64,000 nucleotides of DNA from Ignatzschineria indica (GTDB taxonomy: Bacteria; Pseudomonadota; Gammaproteobacteria; Cardiobacteriales; Wohlfahrtiimonadaceae): NCBI RefSeq assembly GCF_003121925.1, contig NZ_QEWR01000004.1, positions 186,001 through 250,000 of the forward strand, in the 5' to 3' direction. The translations under genes were made by a program, and so were the position numbers. The notes under the pieces are model-generated. The model was not told the DNA's origin. It searched no databases and saw only the letters and a program-made list of their open reading frames with translations. How positions within the stretch are numbered: position 1 is the first letter of the stretch; every line of letters begins with the position of its first letter. Below, in pieces: positions 1 to 8,989 of the stretch.

Positions 1-134
1 GACCAAGCGATCGTCACATTTCGATACCAAGAGCCGGTCAGAAGAACGGTACTTATCAGCATCACCGGTGTAATCACGAGATAGATAAAGAGAAAGCCGA
101 TAAAGGTTATCAGTGAGCGAATCCAAGTGATCAT
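1..134 (-). CDS. Acyltransferase-like membrane protein, N-terminal fragment (runs off the left edge)
   Basis: The first 44 codons of a minus-strand gene are visible, starting at an ATG 8 bases after the gmhB stop. They read MITWIRSLITFIGFL and continue into a hydrophobic stretch with TPVML and LLTGSWYRN, so the protein begins with one or two membrane segments. Many gammaproteobacteria carry a 1-acylglycerol-3-phosphate acyltransferase (PlsC-like) just downstream of gmhB in a glyS-gmhB-plsC operon, and the hydrophobic start fits such an inner-membrane phospholipid enzyme. The catalytic HxxxxD motif is outside the window, so the family call rests on position and hydrophobicity. The gene probably shares a transcript with gmhB. 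Confidence 0.55.
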   Translation of the reverse strand, partial: MITWIRSLITFIGFLFIYLVITPVMLISTVLLTGSWYRNVTIAW

Positions 135-142
135 ACGCTATT

Positions 143-778
143 CTACTCCTCTGTAGATGGGATGGTTCGGTTCAATAAGAGCGCATCCACAAAAGATGCT
201 AGATCATTATAGGTAAGGAGCGAAGAATCATTCATCTTTTTTTCACTCTTTAAGCCATTGCCGGTTCGAACTAAGATCGGCGTTACCTGATAATCGCTCT
301 CTTTCGTTGCCCGTTGTGCTGCTTCTACATCGGAGCTTTTATCGCCCACAAAGTAGATCACACTCTCTTTCGGGAGCGCTAATGCCTCAATAATGGAGAG
401 CAACATGCCGGGATTGGGTTTTCGATCGGGGTGATGGGGATCATCGGCGGTGCAAAAAGCGATCATATCGATCTCTCCTTGATGTTCGGCGAGAAGGATG
501 CGCATCTTCTCATGCATCTCCTCGAGTGCTTGATGATCATAGAGCCCAAGCGCAATCCCCCGTTGATTGGTGGCAATACCGATCTTAATGCCGGCGTGAT
601 GCAGCTGCGCCATCGCTTCTAAACTGCCGGGAATAGGAATCCACTCATCGCGCGATTTAATATAGGCGCTTGAATCTTGGTTGATAACGCCATCACGATC
701 TAATATCACAAGATCGGGGCGGGGAAGGGGCTGCTTCTCTTGCGCATCTTGGTGCGCGTTACTCTTTTCTCTCATCAC
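143..778 (-). CDS. gmhB: D-glycero-D-manno-heptose 1,7-bisphosphate 7-phosphatase-like HAD phosphatase
   Basis: 211 residues, HAD superfamily. The nucleophile motif LDRDGVIN (Asp27 and Asp29), the IATNQRG motif near residue 70, RKPNPGML near 119-126 and the acidic motif GDKSSD are all present. The family removes the 7-phosphate in ADP-heptose synthesis for the lipopolysaccharide inner core in the cytoplasm. The loop before RKPNPG normally carries Cys and His zinc ligands; here it reads CTADDPHHPD, with Cys109 but without the usual C-x-C pair, so the structural zinc site looks lost or changed. A GAGG ribosome site lies 6 bases before the ATG. It sits downstream of glyS and just before the acyltransferase-like gene. 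A related histidinol-phosphatase-type HAD enzyme is the alternative. Confidence 0.85.
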   Translation of the reverse strand: MMREKSNAHQDAQEKQPLPRPDLVILDRDGVINQDSSAYIKSRDEWIPIPGSLEAMAQLHHAGIKIGIATNQRGIALGLYDHQALEEMHEKMRILLAEHQGEIDMIAFCTADDPHHPDRKPNPGMLLSIIEALALPKESVIYFVGDKSSDVEAAQRATKESDYQVTPILVRTGNGLKSEKKMNDSSLLTYNDLASFVDALLLNRTIPSTEE

Positions 779-837
779 TGACCTCGTAGGTTCTATTTAG
801 GTTTTATTGTTAAATGATCACCCTCTAAGAAAGGGAA

Positions 838-866
838 AGGGGAGACACTCCTCAGAATGCTCCCCT
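838..866 (-). terminator. Possible terminator between glyS and gmhB
   Basis: A 7-bp stem (AGGGGAG at 838-844 with CTCCCCT at 860-866) lies between the glyS stop and the gmhB start. On the minus strand it is followed by TTTCCCTTTC, a weak U tract, so it may be only a partial terminator or a processing hairpin. Confidence 0.4.
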
Positions 867-920
867 CGATTTTGATACGCGTTAAACTAGCATCTTCTTA
901 CTCGAATTAGAGTTGTAGAA

Positions 921-2990
921 TTAGAGTTGCAATTTAGAGATATCGGCCACTGTCTCAAAGTAATCACGAATCTCTGTCAGGAGCGCAATACGATTTTGAC
1001 GGACTTGAAGATCATCGGTCATCACCATGGTATCGGCAAAGAAGTTCGCAAGTGGCGTCGCTAAATTACTCAATGCTTGTAAAATCGCCTGATAATCACG
1101 CGCTGCTGAAAGTTTACCAATCTCCTCTTTAAGCGCTTGGCTTGCATTGTAGAGCACTTTTTCCGAATCATTCTCTAAAAGAGATGCGGAGACTGCCGGC
1201 AATGCCGCTTCAGACCTGTTATTCTCTAAAATATTGTGGATACGTTTATTGGTCTCGATCAGAGTTCCTGCTTCCGGCAATGCTTTAAATTTCGCAACTG
1301 CAAGGAGACGATGGTAGATATCGAGCGGATTGGTTAATTTCAATTCAGAGATCGACGCAAAGACATCGCTTGAAACACCAAGATCGGATGAGTAGGCACG
1401 CAGACGATCGAAGATATAGGTGAAGATGGTATCGACCGATTTTTCCGCCTCAATCTCCGCCGGCATTGTATCGGCACTAATTTTGATCAATTTTAAGAGA
1501 TCGAGATTGAGCTCCGCTTCGATCAACATACGCAATACCGCAAGGGCATTTCGGCGAAGACCATAAGGGTCACGCGAACCTGTTGGAATCTCATCAATCG
1601 AGAAGATCCCCACAATGGTATCTAAACGCTCGGCAAGACCTAAGGCTAATGCCTCTTTGCTCTCCGGGAGACGATCGCCGGCAAAGCGGGGCCAATAAAC
1701 CTGCTCAAGGCTATCTGCCACAATCGGATCTTCATTCTGATTGAGCGCATAGTAGCGCGCCATCGTTCCCTGTAATTCAGGGAATTCTTGAACCATATCA
1801 CTAATAAGATCTGCTTTATTAAGGCGTGCTGCACGGGAGACAAGTGTTGTATCGGCACCAATCTCTGCCGCAATCGCTTCACTCAAGGTGGCGACTCGGC
1901 GAATCTTATCCGCTTGAGATCCCAATTTTGTCTGGAAGACTACATTTTCAAGATCTGCTAAATAATCGCTTAAGGGCTTCTTCTTATCTTCATTCCAGAA
2001 GAATTCCGCATCGGCAAAGCGAGGACGAATCACCCGCTCATTTCCTGAGATCACCGCTTCCGGCTCTTCGCTGACGATATTGCTCACAAAGCAGAATTTA
2101 TCCACCAATTTGCCATGCTCATCAACAATGGGGAAGTAACGCTGATGATCTTCCATCGCGATAATCAGCGCCTCTTGCGGCACATCTAAGAAGTGGGATT
2201 CAAACTGACCAATCATCGCCTTAGGATACTCAACAAGTGCCGTCACTTCATCAAGTAAGCCGGCATTGATAATGGGCGCACCGATCCCTTTTGTCGCGGC
2301 ATTGATCTGCTCTTCAATCATCGCCTTACGCTTATAGAAGCTCGGGATAATATGCCCTTCGCGTTCCATAATGGTTTCATAATCTTTCGCATGGGTGATC
2401 GTGACCGGCGCTTTTGTATGGAAACGATGTCCACGGCTCACATTACCCGCCTTAATGCCGAAGATCTCAATATCTAAGATCTGATCGCCATAGACCACCG
2501 CAAGCCAACGAACGGGGCGAACAAATTCAAAATCGTGATCTGCCCAGCGCATCCGTTTGGGGATCGGTAGACCTTTAAGCGCCTTCTCAATCATCGCCGG
2601 AAGAAGTGACGCGAGCGATTCCCCTTTCACCTCCTCTTTAAAGGTGTACCAAGCGCCTTTCTCAGTCTCTAAAAGTGAGAGCTGTTCCACCGAAACGCCA
2701 CAAGAGCGTGCAAAGCCTAAAAGTGCCGGCGTCGGCTCGCCATCTTTCATCGCCGCCTGAAGTGCAGGGCCACGGCGTTCATTACTATAATCGTCCTGTT
2801 CCGACTGTAGATCAGAAATCACAACAGCTAAACGACGCGGGGTAGCATACGCCTCAATTTCTGAAAACTCTAACTTCTTCGCCTTCAATTCTGCTTCAAT
2901 ACCCGCTTTGAAAGCGTTGGATAAATTGTTCAATGCTCGTGGAGGAAGCTCTTCCGTCCCAATTTCAATCAGTAGCGTCTCTTTAATCAT
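921..2990 (-). CDS. glyS: Glycine--tRNA ligase beta subunit
   Basis: 689 residues from the ATG at 2990, which is the family start (MIKETLLIEIGTEELP); an upstream in-frame ATG at 3074 would add 28 unusual residues. A GGA ribosome site precedes 2990. GlyS is the beta subunit of the bacterial alpha2beta2 glycyl-tRNA synthetase and supplies tRNA-binding and HD-like domains; visible family blocks include EELPPRAL, ATPRRLAV, RFADAEFFW and GSRDPYGLRR. The C-terminal anticodon-binding region is intact (ANFFADTMVMT). The gene normally follows glyQ, but no glyQ lies upstream here: the flanking DNA is a broken nuclease gene and the AT-rich block. Cytoplasmic, essential. Confidence 0.97.
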   Translation of the reverse strand: MIKETLLIEIGTEELPPRALNNLSNAFKAGIEAELKAKKLEFSEIEAYATPRRLAVVISDLQSEQDDYSNERRGPALQAAMKDGEPTPALLGFARSCGVSVEQLSLLETEKGAWYTFKEEVKGESLASLLPAMIEKALKGLPIPKRMRWADHDFEFVRPVRWLAVVYGDQILDIEIFGIKAGNVSRGHRFHTKAPVTITHAKDYETIMEREGHIIPSFYKRKAMIEEQINAATKGIGAPIINAGLLDEVTALVEYPKAMIGQFESHFLDVPQEALIIAMEDHQRYFPIVDEHGKLVDKFCFVSNIVSEEPEAVISGNERVIRPRFADAEFFWNEDKKKPLSDYLADLENVVFQTKLGSQADKIRRVATLSEAIAAEIGADTTLVSRAARLNKADLISDMVQEFPELQGTMARYYALNQNEDPIVADSLEQVYWPRFAGDRLPESKEALALGLAERLDTIVGIFSIDEIPTGSRDPYGLRRNALAVLRMLIEAELNLDLLKLIKISADTMPAEIEAEKSVDTIFTYIFDRLRAYSSDLGVSSDVFASISELKLTNPLDIYHRLLAVAKFKALPEAGTLIETNKRIHNILENNRSEAALPAVSASLLENDSEKVLYNASQALKEEIGKLSAARDYQAILQALSNLATPLANFFADTMVMTDDLQVRQNRIALLTEIRDYFETVADISKLQL

Positions 2991-3272
2991 TGTGATTCCA
3001 TCTAAAAAGTGTATGAAATAATCGATTGTTCCTTTATAACCGGTTATTTTAGCGTATTCAAACGGCTTTCTCACTCATATTGTGTCGAATGAAGAGAATT
3101 TGTGTTATTAGTAACCTATTTATCTGATTTGAAATCTCTATTTCATTCAATACCATTTAGCTGAACTTTTCAGATGGCACCTCTGTAATAGAGCTTATTA
3201 AAATCGATGCATCTAATTGATGCGCCCTTAAAAAAAGTGTTAAAACTAGTATTAAAACAATCGATCTCCGCT

Positions 3273-4047
3273 ATGAAAAAAATCCCCAATCTTTTCCGCT
3301 ATGCAACTTCCGAGCTCTCCCAAGATGCGATGATCTGCTGGCTCTTAGCCCATGCAAATCCCGAATTTGAAGATGCAGATCCTCGACTCCAGAAGCTTGC
3401 TTTAACCTTGATCAATCAGTTTCTAGAGAAATCAGGCTATCCACCACTCTCTGAGCCGATCTCTAAAGATCACTTTAAGATCAAACGGCAGTACCGTAAG
3501 GTTGATGTGGTCGCGCGCGTGAATCAATATCTCTTCATTATTGAGGATAAGACCGTTGCCGGAATTCATGGTGACCAACTAAGCGCTACAACAGCAACTA
3601 TCGCAATTAGGAATCTCTGCTCACTGGAAACATACGGCGAACCAAGGGGGCGGACAACATGTTTTATGGCTATCCCCAGCAGGGGAATTGGGGGAGCAAC
3701 AATATCTGCAATTGCAAAGCCACGCCGAAAGAGAGATGGAATTAGCGATTCGTACCTTAGAGCATCAAGAGCCGATCACAACGCCGATGAAACGTAAGAT
3801 GATTCGTTATCTAAGAGAGCAGTTTCAGCAGCACCAAGCAGAATACCCCTTAATTAAAAACATTCAAAAAGTCCCTAGATTGAGCGGTAGAAAAAAGAGT
3901 AAAACTTCAGCCATTATGCTCGTCAATCCAAAGGAAGATCTCTTCTCAAATAACGAGCAGAATACCCTTTCGATAGAGAAGATTGCCCAGTTGATTAAGG
4001 AAGCGGATCACTTTTTGAAAAGGCATTGTTATAGAAAAGAAGATTAA
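3273..4047 (+). pseudogene. Frameshifted PD-(D/E)XK nuclease family gene
   Basis: The 5' part (3273-3585) encodes MKKIPNLFRYATSELSQDAM and then VDVVARVNQYLFIIEDKT, which matches the PD-(D/E)XK nuclease family: IIEDK is the catalytic E-x-K strand. Just after GDQLS the frame is lost; the +1 frame continues without a start codon as ALQQQLSQLGISAHW and runs to the stop at 4047. One base gained or lost near 3580-3590 explains this. In the first frame the tail up to 3797 (PRRKRDGISDS) is out-of-frame sequence. The combined length of about 255 residues may also be shorter than intact relatives. It is likely a dead accessory or defence-type gene, at the left edge of the AT-rich block. A sequencing error would be the alternative. 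Confidence 0.75.
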
Positions 4048-4225
4048 GAAAGAGAAGGCAAGATGTATAAATAGTTGTGGTGGTGTTAAGTCATAACGGT
4101 GGCAGGGAGTTGAGCTATCTTATGTGATTATTTTTGTATTTATTCTATTTTCTATTAAGCTTAAGCACATTAATTTATTTTTTACCATATTTTTGCTACT
4201 AGTCACACATTCATAAGTAGGTTTA

Positions 4226-5890
4226 ATGAAAGTCTTTCCATTTTTTATACGATTAATACTTCTATCAATTACATACTATTTAATTAACGCTGTTTTTATT
4301 GATGATCGCCTCTCTTTTTATACGATGGTTGAGTGGTGGTCTAAATTAGCAGGTTATTTAGCTCAGTTAATTGCAACGCTGATTTTAGTGACTTTTTTCT
4401 CTTATAGTAAACGGGTAATTAAGTGGTTATTTTTACTCGTATTTATGGTTAATTCTCTATTCTATTTAACTTATTACAATGCTGTAGGAACTTATTTAAC
4501 CTTTAGTGATTTAATAACGCTTATCCAAGCAAAGGGAAATTTAACAGATGCCATTATGGGATATGGTGATCAGTTTTTAAAAGCGGTATTAATTCATATT
4601 CCTTTTATCTTGGTTTACTCTTGGCCGAGTTCTTGGTGCTTACGTTGGCGCGGATCGATTATCACTTCAACTATCTATATTGTAATTCTTATTGCTTATA
4701 GTCTCTCGCTGATAAAGACTCAAGGGCGAGGATTAATTGGACGTCCAGGATTTATATTACCTACAGTACAATTAGCTGTTTATAGTTATGCTAGTGTGAA
4801 AAATAGCCAGATAAATGATGAGTTAAAGCCTAGAGAAAGAGCTAACTACCTCAACTTTGTTGCAGATTCAGATAGCGTTAATACAGTTATTATGACGATT
4901 GATGAATCGATTAATTGGGATTTGATCGATCTAAATTATGAGGGAAATGTAACGCCTACTTTAAAACGTTATCCTAAAGATAATATTACGAATTTTGGTA
5001 AGGCAATCTCCTATGCCAACTGTAGTGACTTATCAAATGCCTCTATTCGCAAATTTGTACGATATGGAGAAGAGGAGAAGGATCTCTTAGGAACGGATAT
5101 TGTCTACATCTGGGAAATCGCAAAGCATGCGGGATTTACTCCTTACTTAATTGATGCTCAGGCTAATGGTGTTGGTCATAATTATTTTACGACGGAAGAG
5201 AGAGATCAGATCAATATCATTCAAGTTAATGGTGAAGATGATGCTGAGTTAATCGATCTTATTTTGGCGAAAAGAGAGCAATATCCAGAAGAGAAGCAAT
5301 TCTTTTTAGTGATTAAACAAGGTGCTCATCTTCCCTATTATAAGTCGGGTATCTCAGAGGTGTTTTCACCGGGAATGAAAAGTCCTGTTTTAAGTCAGGC
5401 TACACGAGAAGAGATTATCAATACCTATAAAAATAGAGCGCGTTTTGAAACTGATCGATATTTTGAAGCTATTTTAGAAAAATTACCTTATAAAGAGCAG
5501 GTTGCCATTGTTTATACTTCTGATCATGGGCAAACATTTGATGTGCCAGGGCAGAAATCATTTCATTGTGATACCCGCAACCCCGATATTAAGGAAGCTA
5601 CTGTACCGCTTCTATTTATTGGACCGCAATTTCTTAATGAATCAGTAACCATTGAAAATATTAAAAATGATCAGAATATTAAGAGTCACTACTATATTCC
5701 GGCATTATTGATGACAGCATTAGGTTATCAAGATAGTGATATTGCTCAATTTACGGAGTATTTTGAACTTTTTGAAAAAGATGCTAATCCCCATTTTGTC
5801 TATGACAGGGCAGTTCCATTCTTTGAAAGTGATGCACAGAAGAAGGAATTAGAAGAAATTGATGTTATCTCTTTAGCACCACAATTTTAA
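4226..5890 (+). CDS. Sulfatase-fold phosphoethanolamine transferase-like inner-membrane protein
   Basis: 554 residues. The first 165 or so hold about five membrane segments (FFIRLILLSITYYL, LIATLILVTFF, WLFLLVFMVNSLFYL and others); the rest is a periplasmic alkaline-phosphatase/sulfatase-fold domain. Supporting motifs are MTIDESINWDL near the first metal site, NCSDLSNASIRKF where the nucleophile is expected, and YTSDHGQ plus HCDTRNP in the C-terminal metal-binding region. EptA/OpgE-type enzymes of this shape move phosphoethanolamine from phosphatidylethanolamine onto lipid A, core sugars or glucans. The nucleophile (Thr in EptA) appears to be Ser, and the exact acceptor cannot be read. AT-rich like the glycosyltransferases next to it, suggesting joint acquisition and a role in surface glycan decoration. 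Confidence 0.78.
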   Translation: MKVFPFFIRLILLSITYYLINAVFIDDRLSFYTMVEWWSKLAGYLAQLIATLILVTFFSYSKRVIKWLFLLVFMVNSLFYLTYYNAVGTYLTFSDLITLIQAKGNLTDAIMGYGDQFLKAVLIHIPFILVYSWPSSWCLRWRGSIITSTIYIVILIAYSLSLIKTQGRGLIGRPGFILPTVQLAVYSYASVKNSQINDELKPRERANYLNFVADSDSVNTVIMTIDESINWDLIDLNYEGNVTPTLKRYPKDNITNFGKAISYANCSDLSNASIRKFVRYGEEEKDLLGTDIVYIWEIAKHAGFTPYLIDAQANGVGHNYFTTEERDQINIIQVNGEDDAELIDLILAKREQYPEEKQFFLVIKQGAHLPYYKSGISEVFSPGMKSPVLSQATREEIINTYKNRARFETDRYFEAILEKLPYKEQVAIVYTSDHGQTFDVPGQKSFHCDTRNPDIKEATVPLLFIGPQFLNESVTIENIKNDQNIKSHYYIPALLMTALGYQDSDIAQFTEYFELFEKDANPHFVYDRAVPFFESDAQKKELEEIDVISLAPQF

Positions 5891-5946
5891 GAGTTATGAA
5901 TTTAAAGCTATAGATCGATATATTGCTGAAAAGTTGAAAGCCTATT

Positions 5947-7089
5947 TTAGGAATAGGCTTTTACTCTTTCAATAACATCAAGCGGAGAGATATCTACAAT
6001 TTTATCTCTCTTTTTATGACACCAAATAACTTCGGTAATCTCTTTTTTGAGAGGTTCCCATTCAGGAGTTTTGTGTCTCATTAAAGCAATTAAAGGTGTA
6101 TTTACAGCATTGGCAAGATGAATAATCGATGTCTCCACAGAGATAATTAAATCAGACTGTTCTAAAATTGCCGGTAGTTCATAAAAGTTATCAGTTGCGC
6201 TAAAAGGAATAGTATTTGCTAAATTAGCGGTTTGAATTGCTTCACTTATTTCAGAGAGATGATCTGGCGTAGTGTTAAGAAAATAGAGTGCATTAGCATA
6301 TTGAGGTAACTGCTGCATCTTCTCTATTAGTTCAATTGCCTGTGCTAATTTCCATGAGCGATTAGGATCTTTTGCAAGATAATTGATAAAGATAATTTGT
6401 TGGGAAGGGGGCTTTTTAAGTTTTGCTAGTTTTTGAGCTGTATTATCTTTCCAGTATTGCGGAATGTCGATGAAAGGATATTTTTCTTCAGATATCATTG
6501 TATATCCGCCAATTTGCTCAAACCAAAATGCAAAAAGATCACTAATATGACGCCCTTTTGTCATTGGGATGGATTTGAAAGTGATATCCAAGTTTTTCCA
6601 GAGTTTTCTCTTATAGATTTGGTATTTGAGTCGATACCAATTGATATGCAGTTTAAGTCCGGCCACAATACTATCAGGTCCTGCCATTTCTCTAGCATAC
6701 TTTTCTGTGGGTTCAGAGTGAACATCACCAAAAGAGATAATAAGTGGGTAGTTCTCTCTTTTAGCTTCTTCAATTGCTTCCGCAAAAAAATGTGGAGCAT
6801 AATTTTTACGGTATATCTTATTGAATAAGCCACAGCCTTCTAACCAATCGTAAATAACATCTTTTTCTAAAAGAGGCCATCTACTCTCATCTGTTGTACA
6901 ACGACTCTCCACAACAAAAAGATCTATCTTTAGATTCGGATAATGTTTTTTGAATACACTAAAAGCGCTCTGTAGATAGGCAAAGTCACCAATTGCTAGA
7001 TGGATAATAAACAAAACTTTGTCGGTTTTTGATACAAGTGTGGGTAATGAGAGATTATCAGAATTGTCTTTTTTCATACTTATTAGCAT
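5947..7089 (-). CDS. Glycosyltransferase family 9 (heptosyltransferase-like) protein
   Basis: 380 residues with two Rossmann-like halves typical of GT-B enzymes. The N-terminal half has FIIHLAIGDFAYLQSAF, where family members start with a glycine loop, and the C-terminal half has SDLIISVETSIIHLANAV followed by PLIAL, the GT9 sugar-nucleotide-binding region. GT9 enzymes add heptose or other sugars to the lipopolysaccharide core at the inner membrane. The start is uncertain: ATG at 7089 or 7077, neither with a clear ribosome site. It runs opposite to its neighbours, and a decayed paralogue lies at 10225-11115. The sugar donor is unknown. Confidence 0.85.
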   Translation of the reverse strand: MLISMKKDNSDNLSLPTLVSKTDKVLFIIHLAIGDFAYLQSAFSVFKKHYPNLKIDLFVVESRCTTDESRWPLLEKDVIYDWLEGCGLFNKIYRKNYAPHFFAEAIEEAKRENYPLIISFGDVHSEPTEKYAREMAGPDSIVAGLKLHINWYRLKYQIYKRKLWKNLDITFKSIPMTKGRHISDLFAFWFEQIGGYTMISEEKYPFIDIPQYWKDNTAQKLAKLKKPPSQQIIFINYLAKDPNRSWKLAQAIELIEKMQQLPQYANALYFLNTTPDHLSEISEAIQTANLANTIPFSATDNFYELPAILEQSDLIISVETSIIHLANAVNTPLIALMRHKTPEWEPLKKEITEVIWCHKKRDKIVDISPLDVIERVKAYS

Positions 7090-7217
7090 TATTGGTTAAT
7101 CAAAAAATATAGTCGGCATCTTAGTGGCAAAATGACATACAATAGATACCGATAAATATGTAAAGTATAACACTTAGTTAATCTATGGATATTAGATATT
7201 CATACAGTAGGCGATTT

Positions 7218-8186
7218 ATGAAAATATCGATAATCATCCCCATTTATAATGTTGAAGCAGAAATTCAGCATTGTTTGAAATCTGTCTTAGAACAAGATTA
7301 TAGTAATATTGAATTAATTTTAGTTGATGACTGTACTCCAGATAATAGTATTGATCTAGCCCTTACAGTTATAGAAGCTTATAAGGCGACTAAGCGCACT
7401 ATTTTAGTTCAACATAAAGAAAATAAGGGGTTGTCCGCTGCTAGAAATTCCGGCATAGATGCTTCTAGCGGGGATTATCTCTTTTTTTTAGATAGTGATG
7501 ATAGCTTAAGCTATCCCAGCGCAATAACTGATTTGGTAAGCTTGGTAAAGAGTGATGAAGAGTGTTGTGATGTTGTAATAGGTAATTTTGAAAAAGTTAC
7601 GCCACAAGGGGATACTTTAGAAATAGGCTTTCAAAAAGATCTTTGTTCATCCTCTACGGATGAGATTTATCATCAGTACGTTGAAGGTCGGTTGACAGTA
7701 ACAGCGTGGGGAAAATTGGTACTTCGTGATCTAATAATTGAAAATAATCTCTATTTCGAAGAGGGGATATATCATGAAGATGAATTATGGTCATTCTTAC
7801 TATATCGAAATGTGAAGAGTCTTCGCGCAACATCTATGATTGTTTATGATTATTTAGAGCGAGAGGGTTCCATTTCTTTTTCGATTAAAGAAAAAAATGT
7901 TGTAGATCTTAACTTTGTTATAGAGAAAATGTACCAACAGTATCTTGTGGAAAATAACCCTTTTTATCAAAAATTGATAGCCCTCAAAATAGAAAAATTA
8001 AAAAGACGATCGTTAAAATGGATGGCTAATTTTAACGATGATTTTATAAAGCAACAATTAGTGATTTTGAAGAAGATAAAAACGAAGATGGCTACTTCCG
8101 AAATAAAGTATATTGAGCAATTACTGTTGTTGAGTTTACCGATCAAATTAGTAATAGCTTATCTCAAATTTAGATGGGGAAAATAG
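7218..8186 (+). CDS. Family 2 glycosyltransferase
   Basis: 322 residues from the ATG at 7218 (MKISIIIPIYNVEAEI); the in-frame ATG at 7185 has no ribosome site and would add an atypical leader. GT-A fold motifs are clear: IIIPIYN at the start, LVDDCTPDNS for nucleotide binding, GLSAARNSG, and FLDSDDS as the DXD metal motif. No membrane segment is evident until a mildly hydrophobic end (LLLLSLPIKLVIAYL), so it probably acts at the cytoplasmic face of the membrane. It begins a run of three same-strand glycosyltransferase genes that touch or overlap. Acceptor and donor cannot be inferred. Confidence 0.9.
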   Translation: MKISIIIPIYNVEAEIQHCLKSVLEQDYSNIELILVDDCTPDNSIDLALTVIEAYKATKRTILVQHKENKGLSAARNSGIDASSGDYLFFLDSDDSLSYPSAITDLVSLVKSDEECCDVVIGNFEKVTPQGDTLEIGFQKDLCSSSTDEIYHQYVEGRLTVTAWGKLVLRDLIIENNLYFEEGIYHEDELWSFLLYRNVKSLRATSMIVYDYLEREGSISFSIKEKNVVDLNFVIEKMYQQYLVENNPFYQKLIALKIEKLKRRSLKWMANFNDDFIKQQLVILKKIKTKMATSEIKYIEQLLLLSLPIKLVIAYLKFRWGK

Positions 8187-8188
8187 AA

Positions 8189-8989
8189 ATGGTGAAAGAC
8201 GAAGAACTACCAATTATAAATGCATTATGGATTGGAGACCAGTTAGGGGCTATTTCTAGAGCTTGTTTAACTTCTTTTGTGATGAGGGGACATCAGGTGC
8301 ATCTGCACACTTATGGTGAGATCAAGGATCTTCCAGAAGGCGTCATGATAAAAGATGCTAATGAAATTATTGATAAGAGTAAAATTATAAAGCATAAAAA
8401 AACAGGGAGCTATGCTCTCTTTTCTGATATTTTTCGCTATGAATTATTAAGACAGACAGATAATAATAATATTTATGTTGATTGTGATGTCTACTGTATA
8501 AAACCTCTTTCTGTGCCGAAACATGGCTATCTATTAGGTTATGAGGATGATTATACGATTAATGGAGCAGTTCTAGCACTACCATCAGATTCAGATTTAT
8601 TGAGAAATTTACTTAATATTGCGTATGATTCTACTTTTATTCCTCCGTGGTTTTCTAAGAGTAAACAAATAAAGTTAAAAATAAAAAAGAGCTTTAGAAT
8701 TAGTGTAAATATTGAAGATATGCCTTGGGGAATTATTGGTCCTTCTGCAATAACCTATTATGTTAATCAGTTAAAACTAGAAGATTATATTGAAGATATT
8801 GATATTTTTTATCCCATTCACTGTAAGTCAGTCATTAGTTTTTTAACAAAATATCAATTAGATGTCAGTGAAGTTTTGACAACTAGGACACGAACTATTC
8901 ATTTGTATAATGAAATGTTAAAAGAAGTAGATTTAGAATCTCTTAGCTCTAAAACAATAATGTATTCTCTTTTAGAAAATGAAATTTAA
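8189..8989 (+). CDS. DXD-motif glycosyltransferase (GT32/capsular sugar-transferase-like)
   Basis: About 266 residues. The motif YALFSDIFRYELL followed by NNNIYVDCDVYCIKP is the hallmark of the family with the DXD sugar-binding region (GT32, mannosyl- or galactosyltransferase-like), with Asp103 and Asp105 counted from the upstream ATG. INGAVLALP and PWGIIGPSA further match the active-site surround. The ATG at 8174 lies inside the end of the preceding gene; the ATG at 8189 has a GGGG site 9 bases upstream and is preferred. The stop directly abuts the next start, so the genes are translated together. Likely donor is a UDP- or GDP-sugar; not determinable. Confidence 0.75.
   Translation: MVKDEELPIINALWIGDQLGAISRACLTSFVMRGHQVHLHTYGEIKDLPEGVMIKDANEIIDKSKIIKHKKTGSYALFSDIFRYELLRQTDNNNIYVDCDVYCIKPLSVPKHGYLLGYEDDYTINGAVLALPSDSDLLRNLLNIAYDSTFIPPWFSKSKQIKLKIKKSFRISVNIEDMPWGIIGPSAITYYVNQLKLEDYIEDIDIFYPIHCKSVISFLTKYQLDVSEVLTTRTRTIHLYNEMLKEVDLESLSSKTIMYSLLENEI

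Noticed and set aside
4048-4225. Small gene between the nuclease remnant and the phosphoethanolamine-transferase-like gene
   Set aside because: No frame with a start and a ribosome site was found in this AT-rich stretch.
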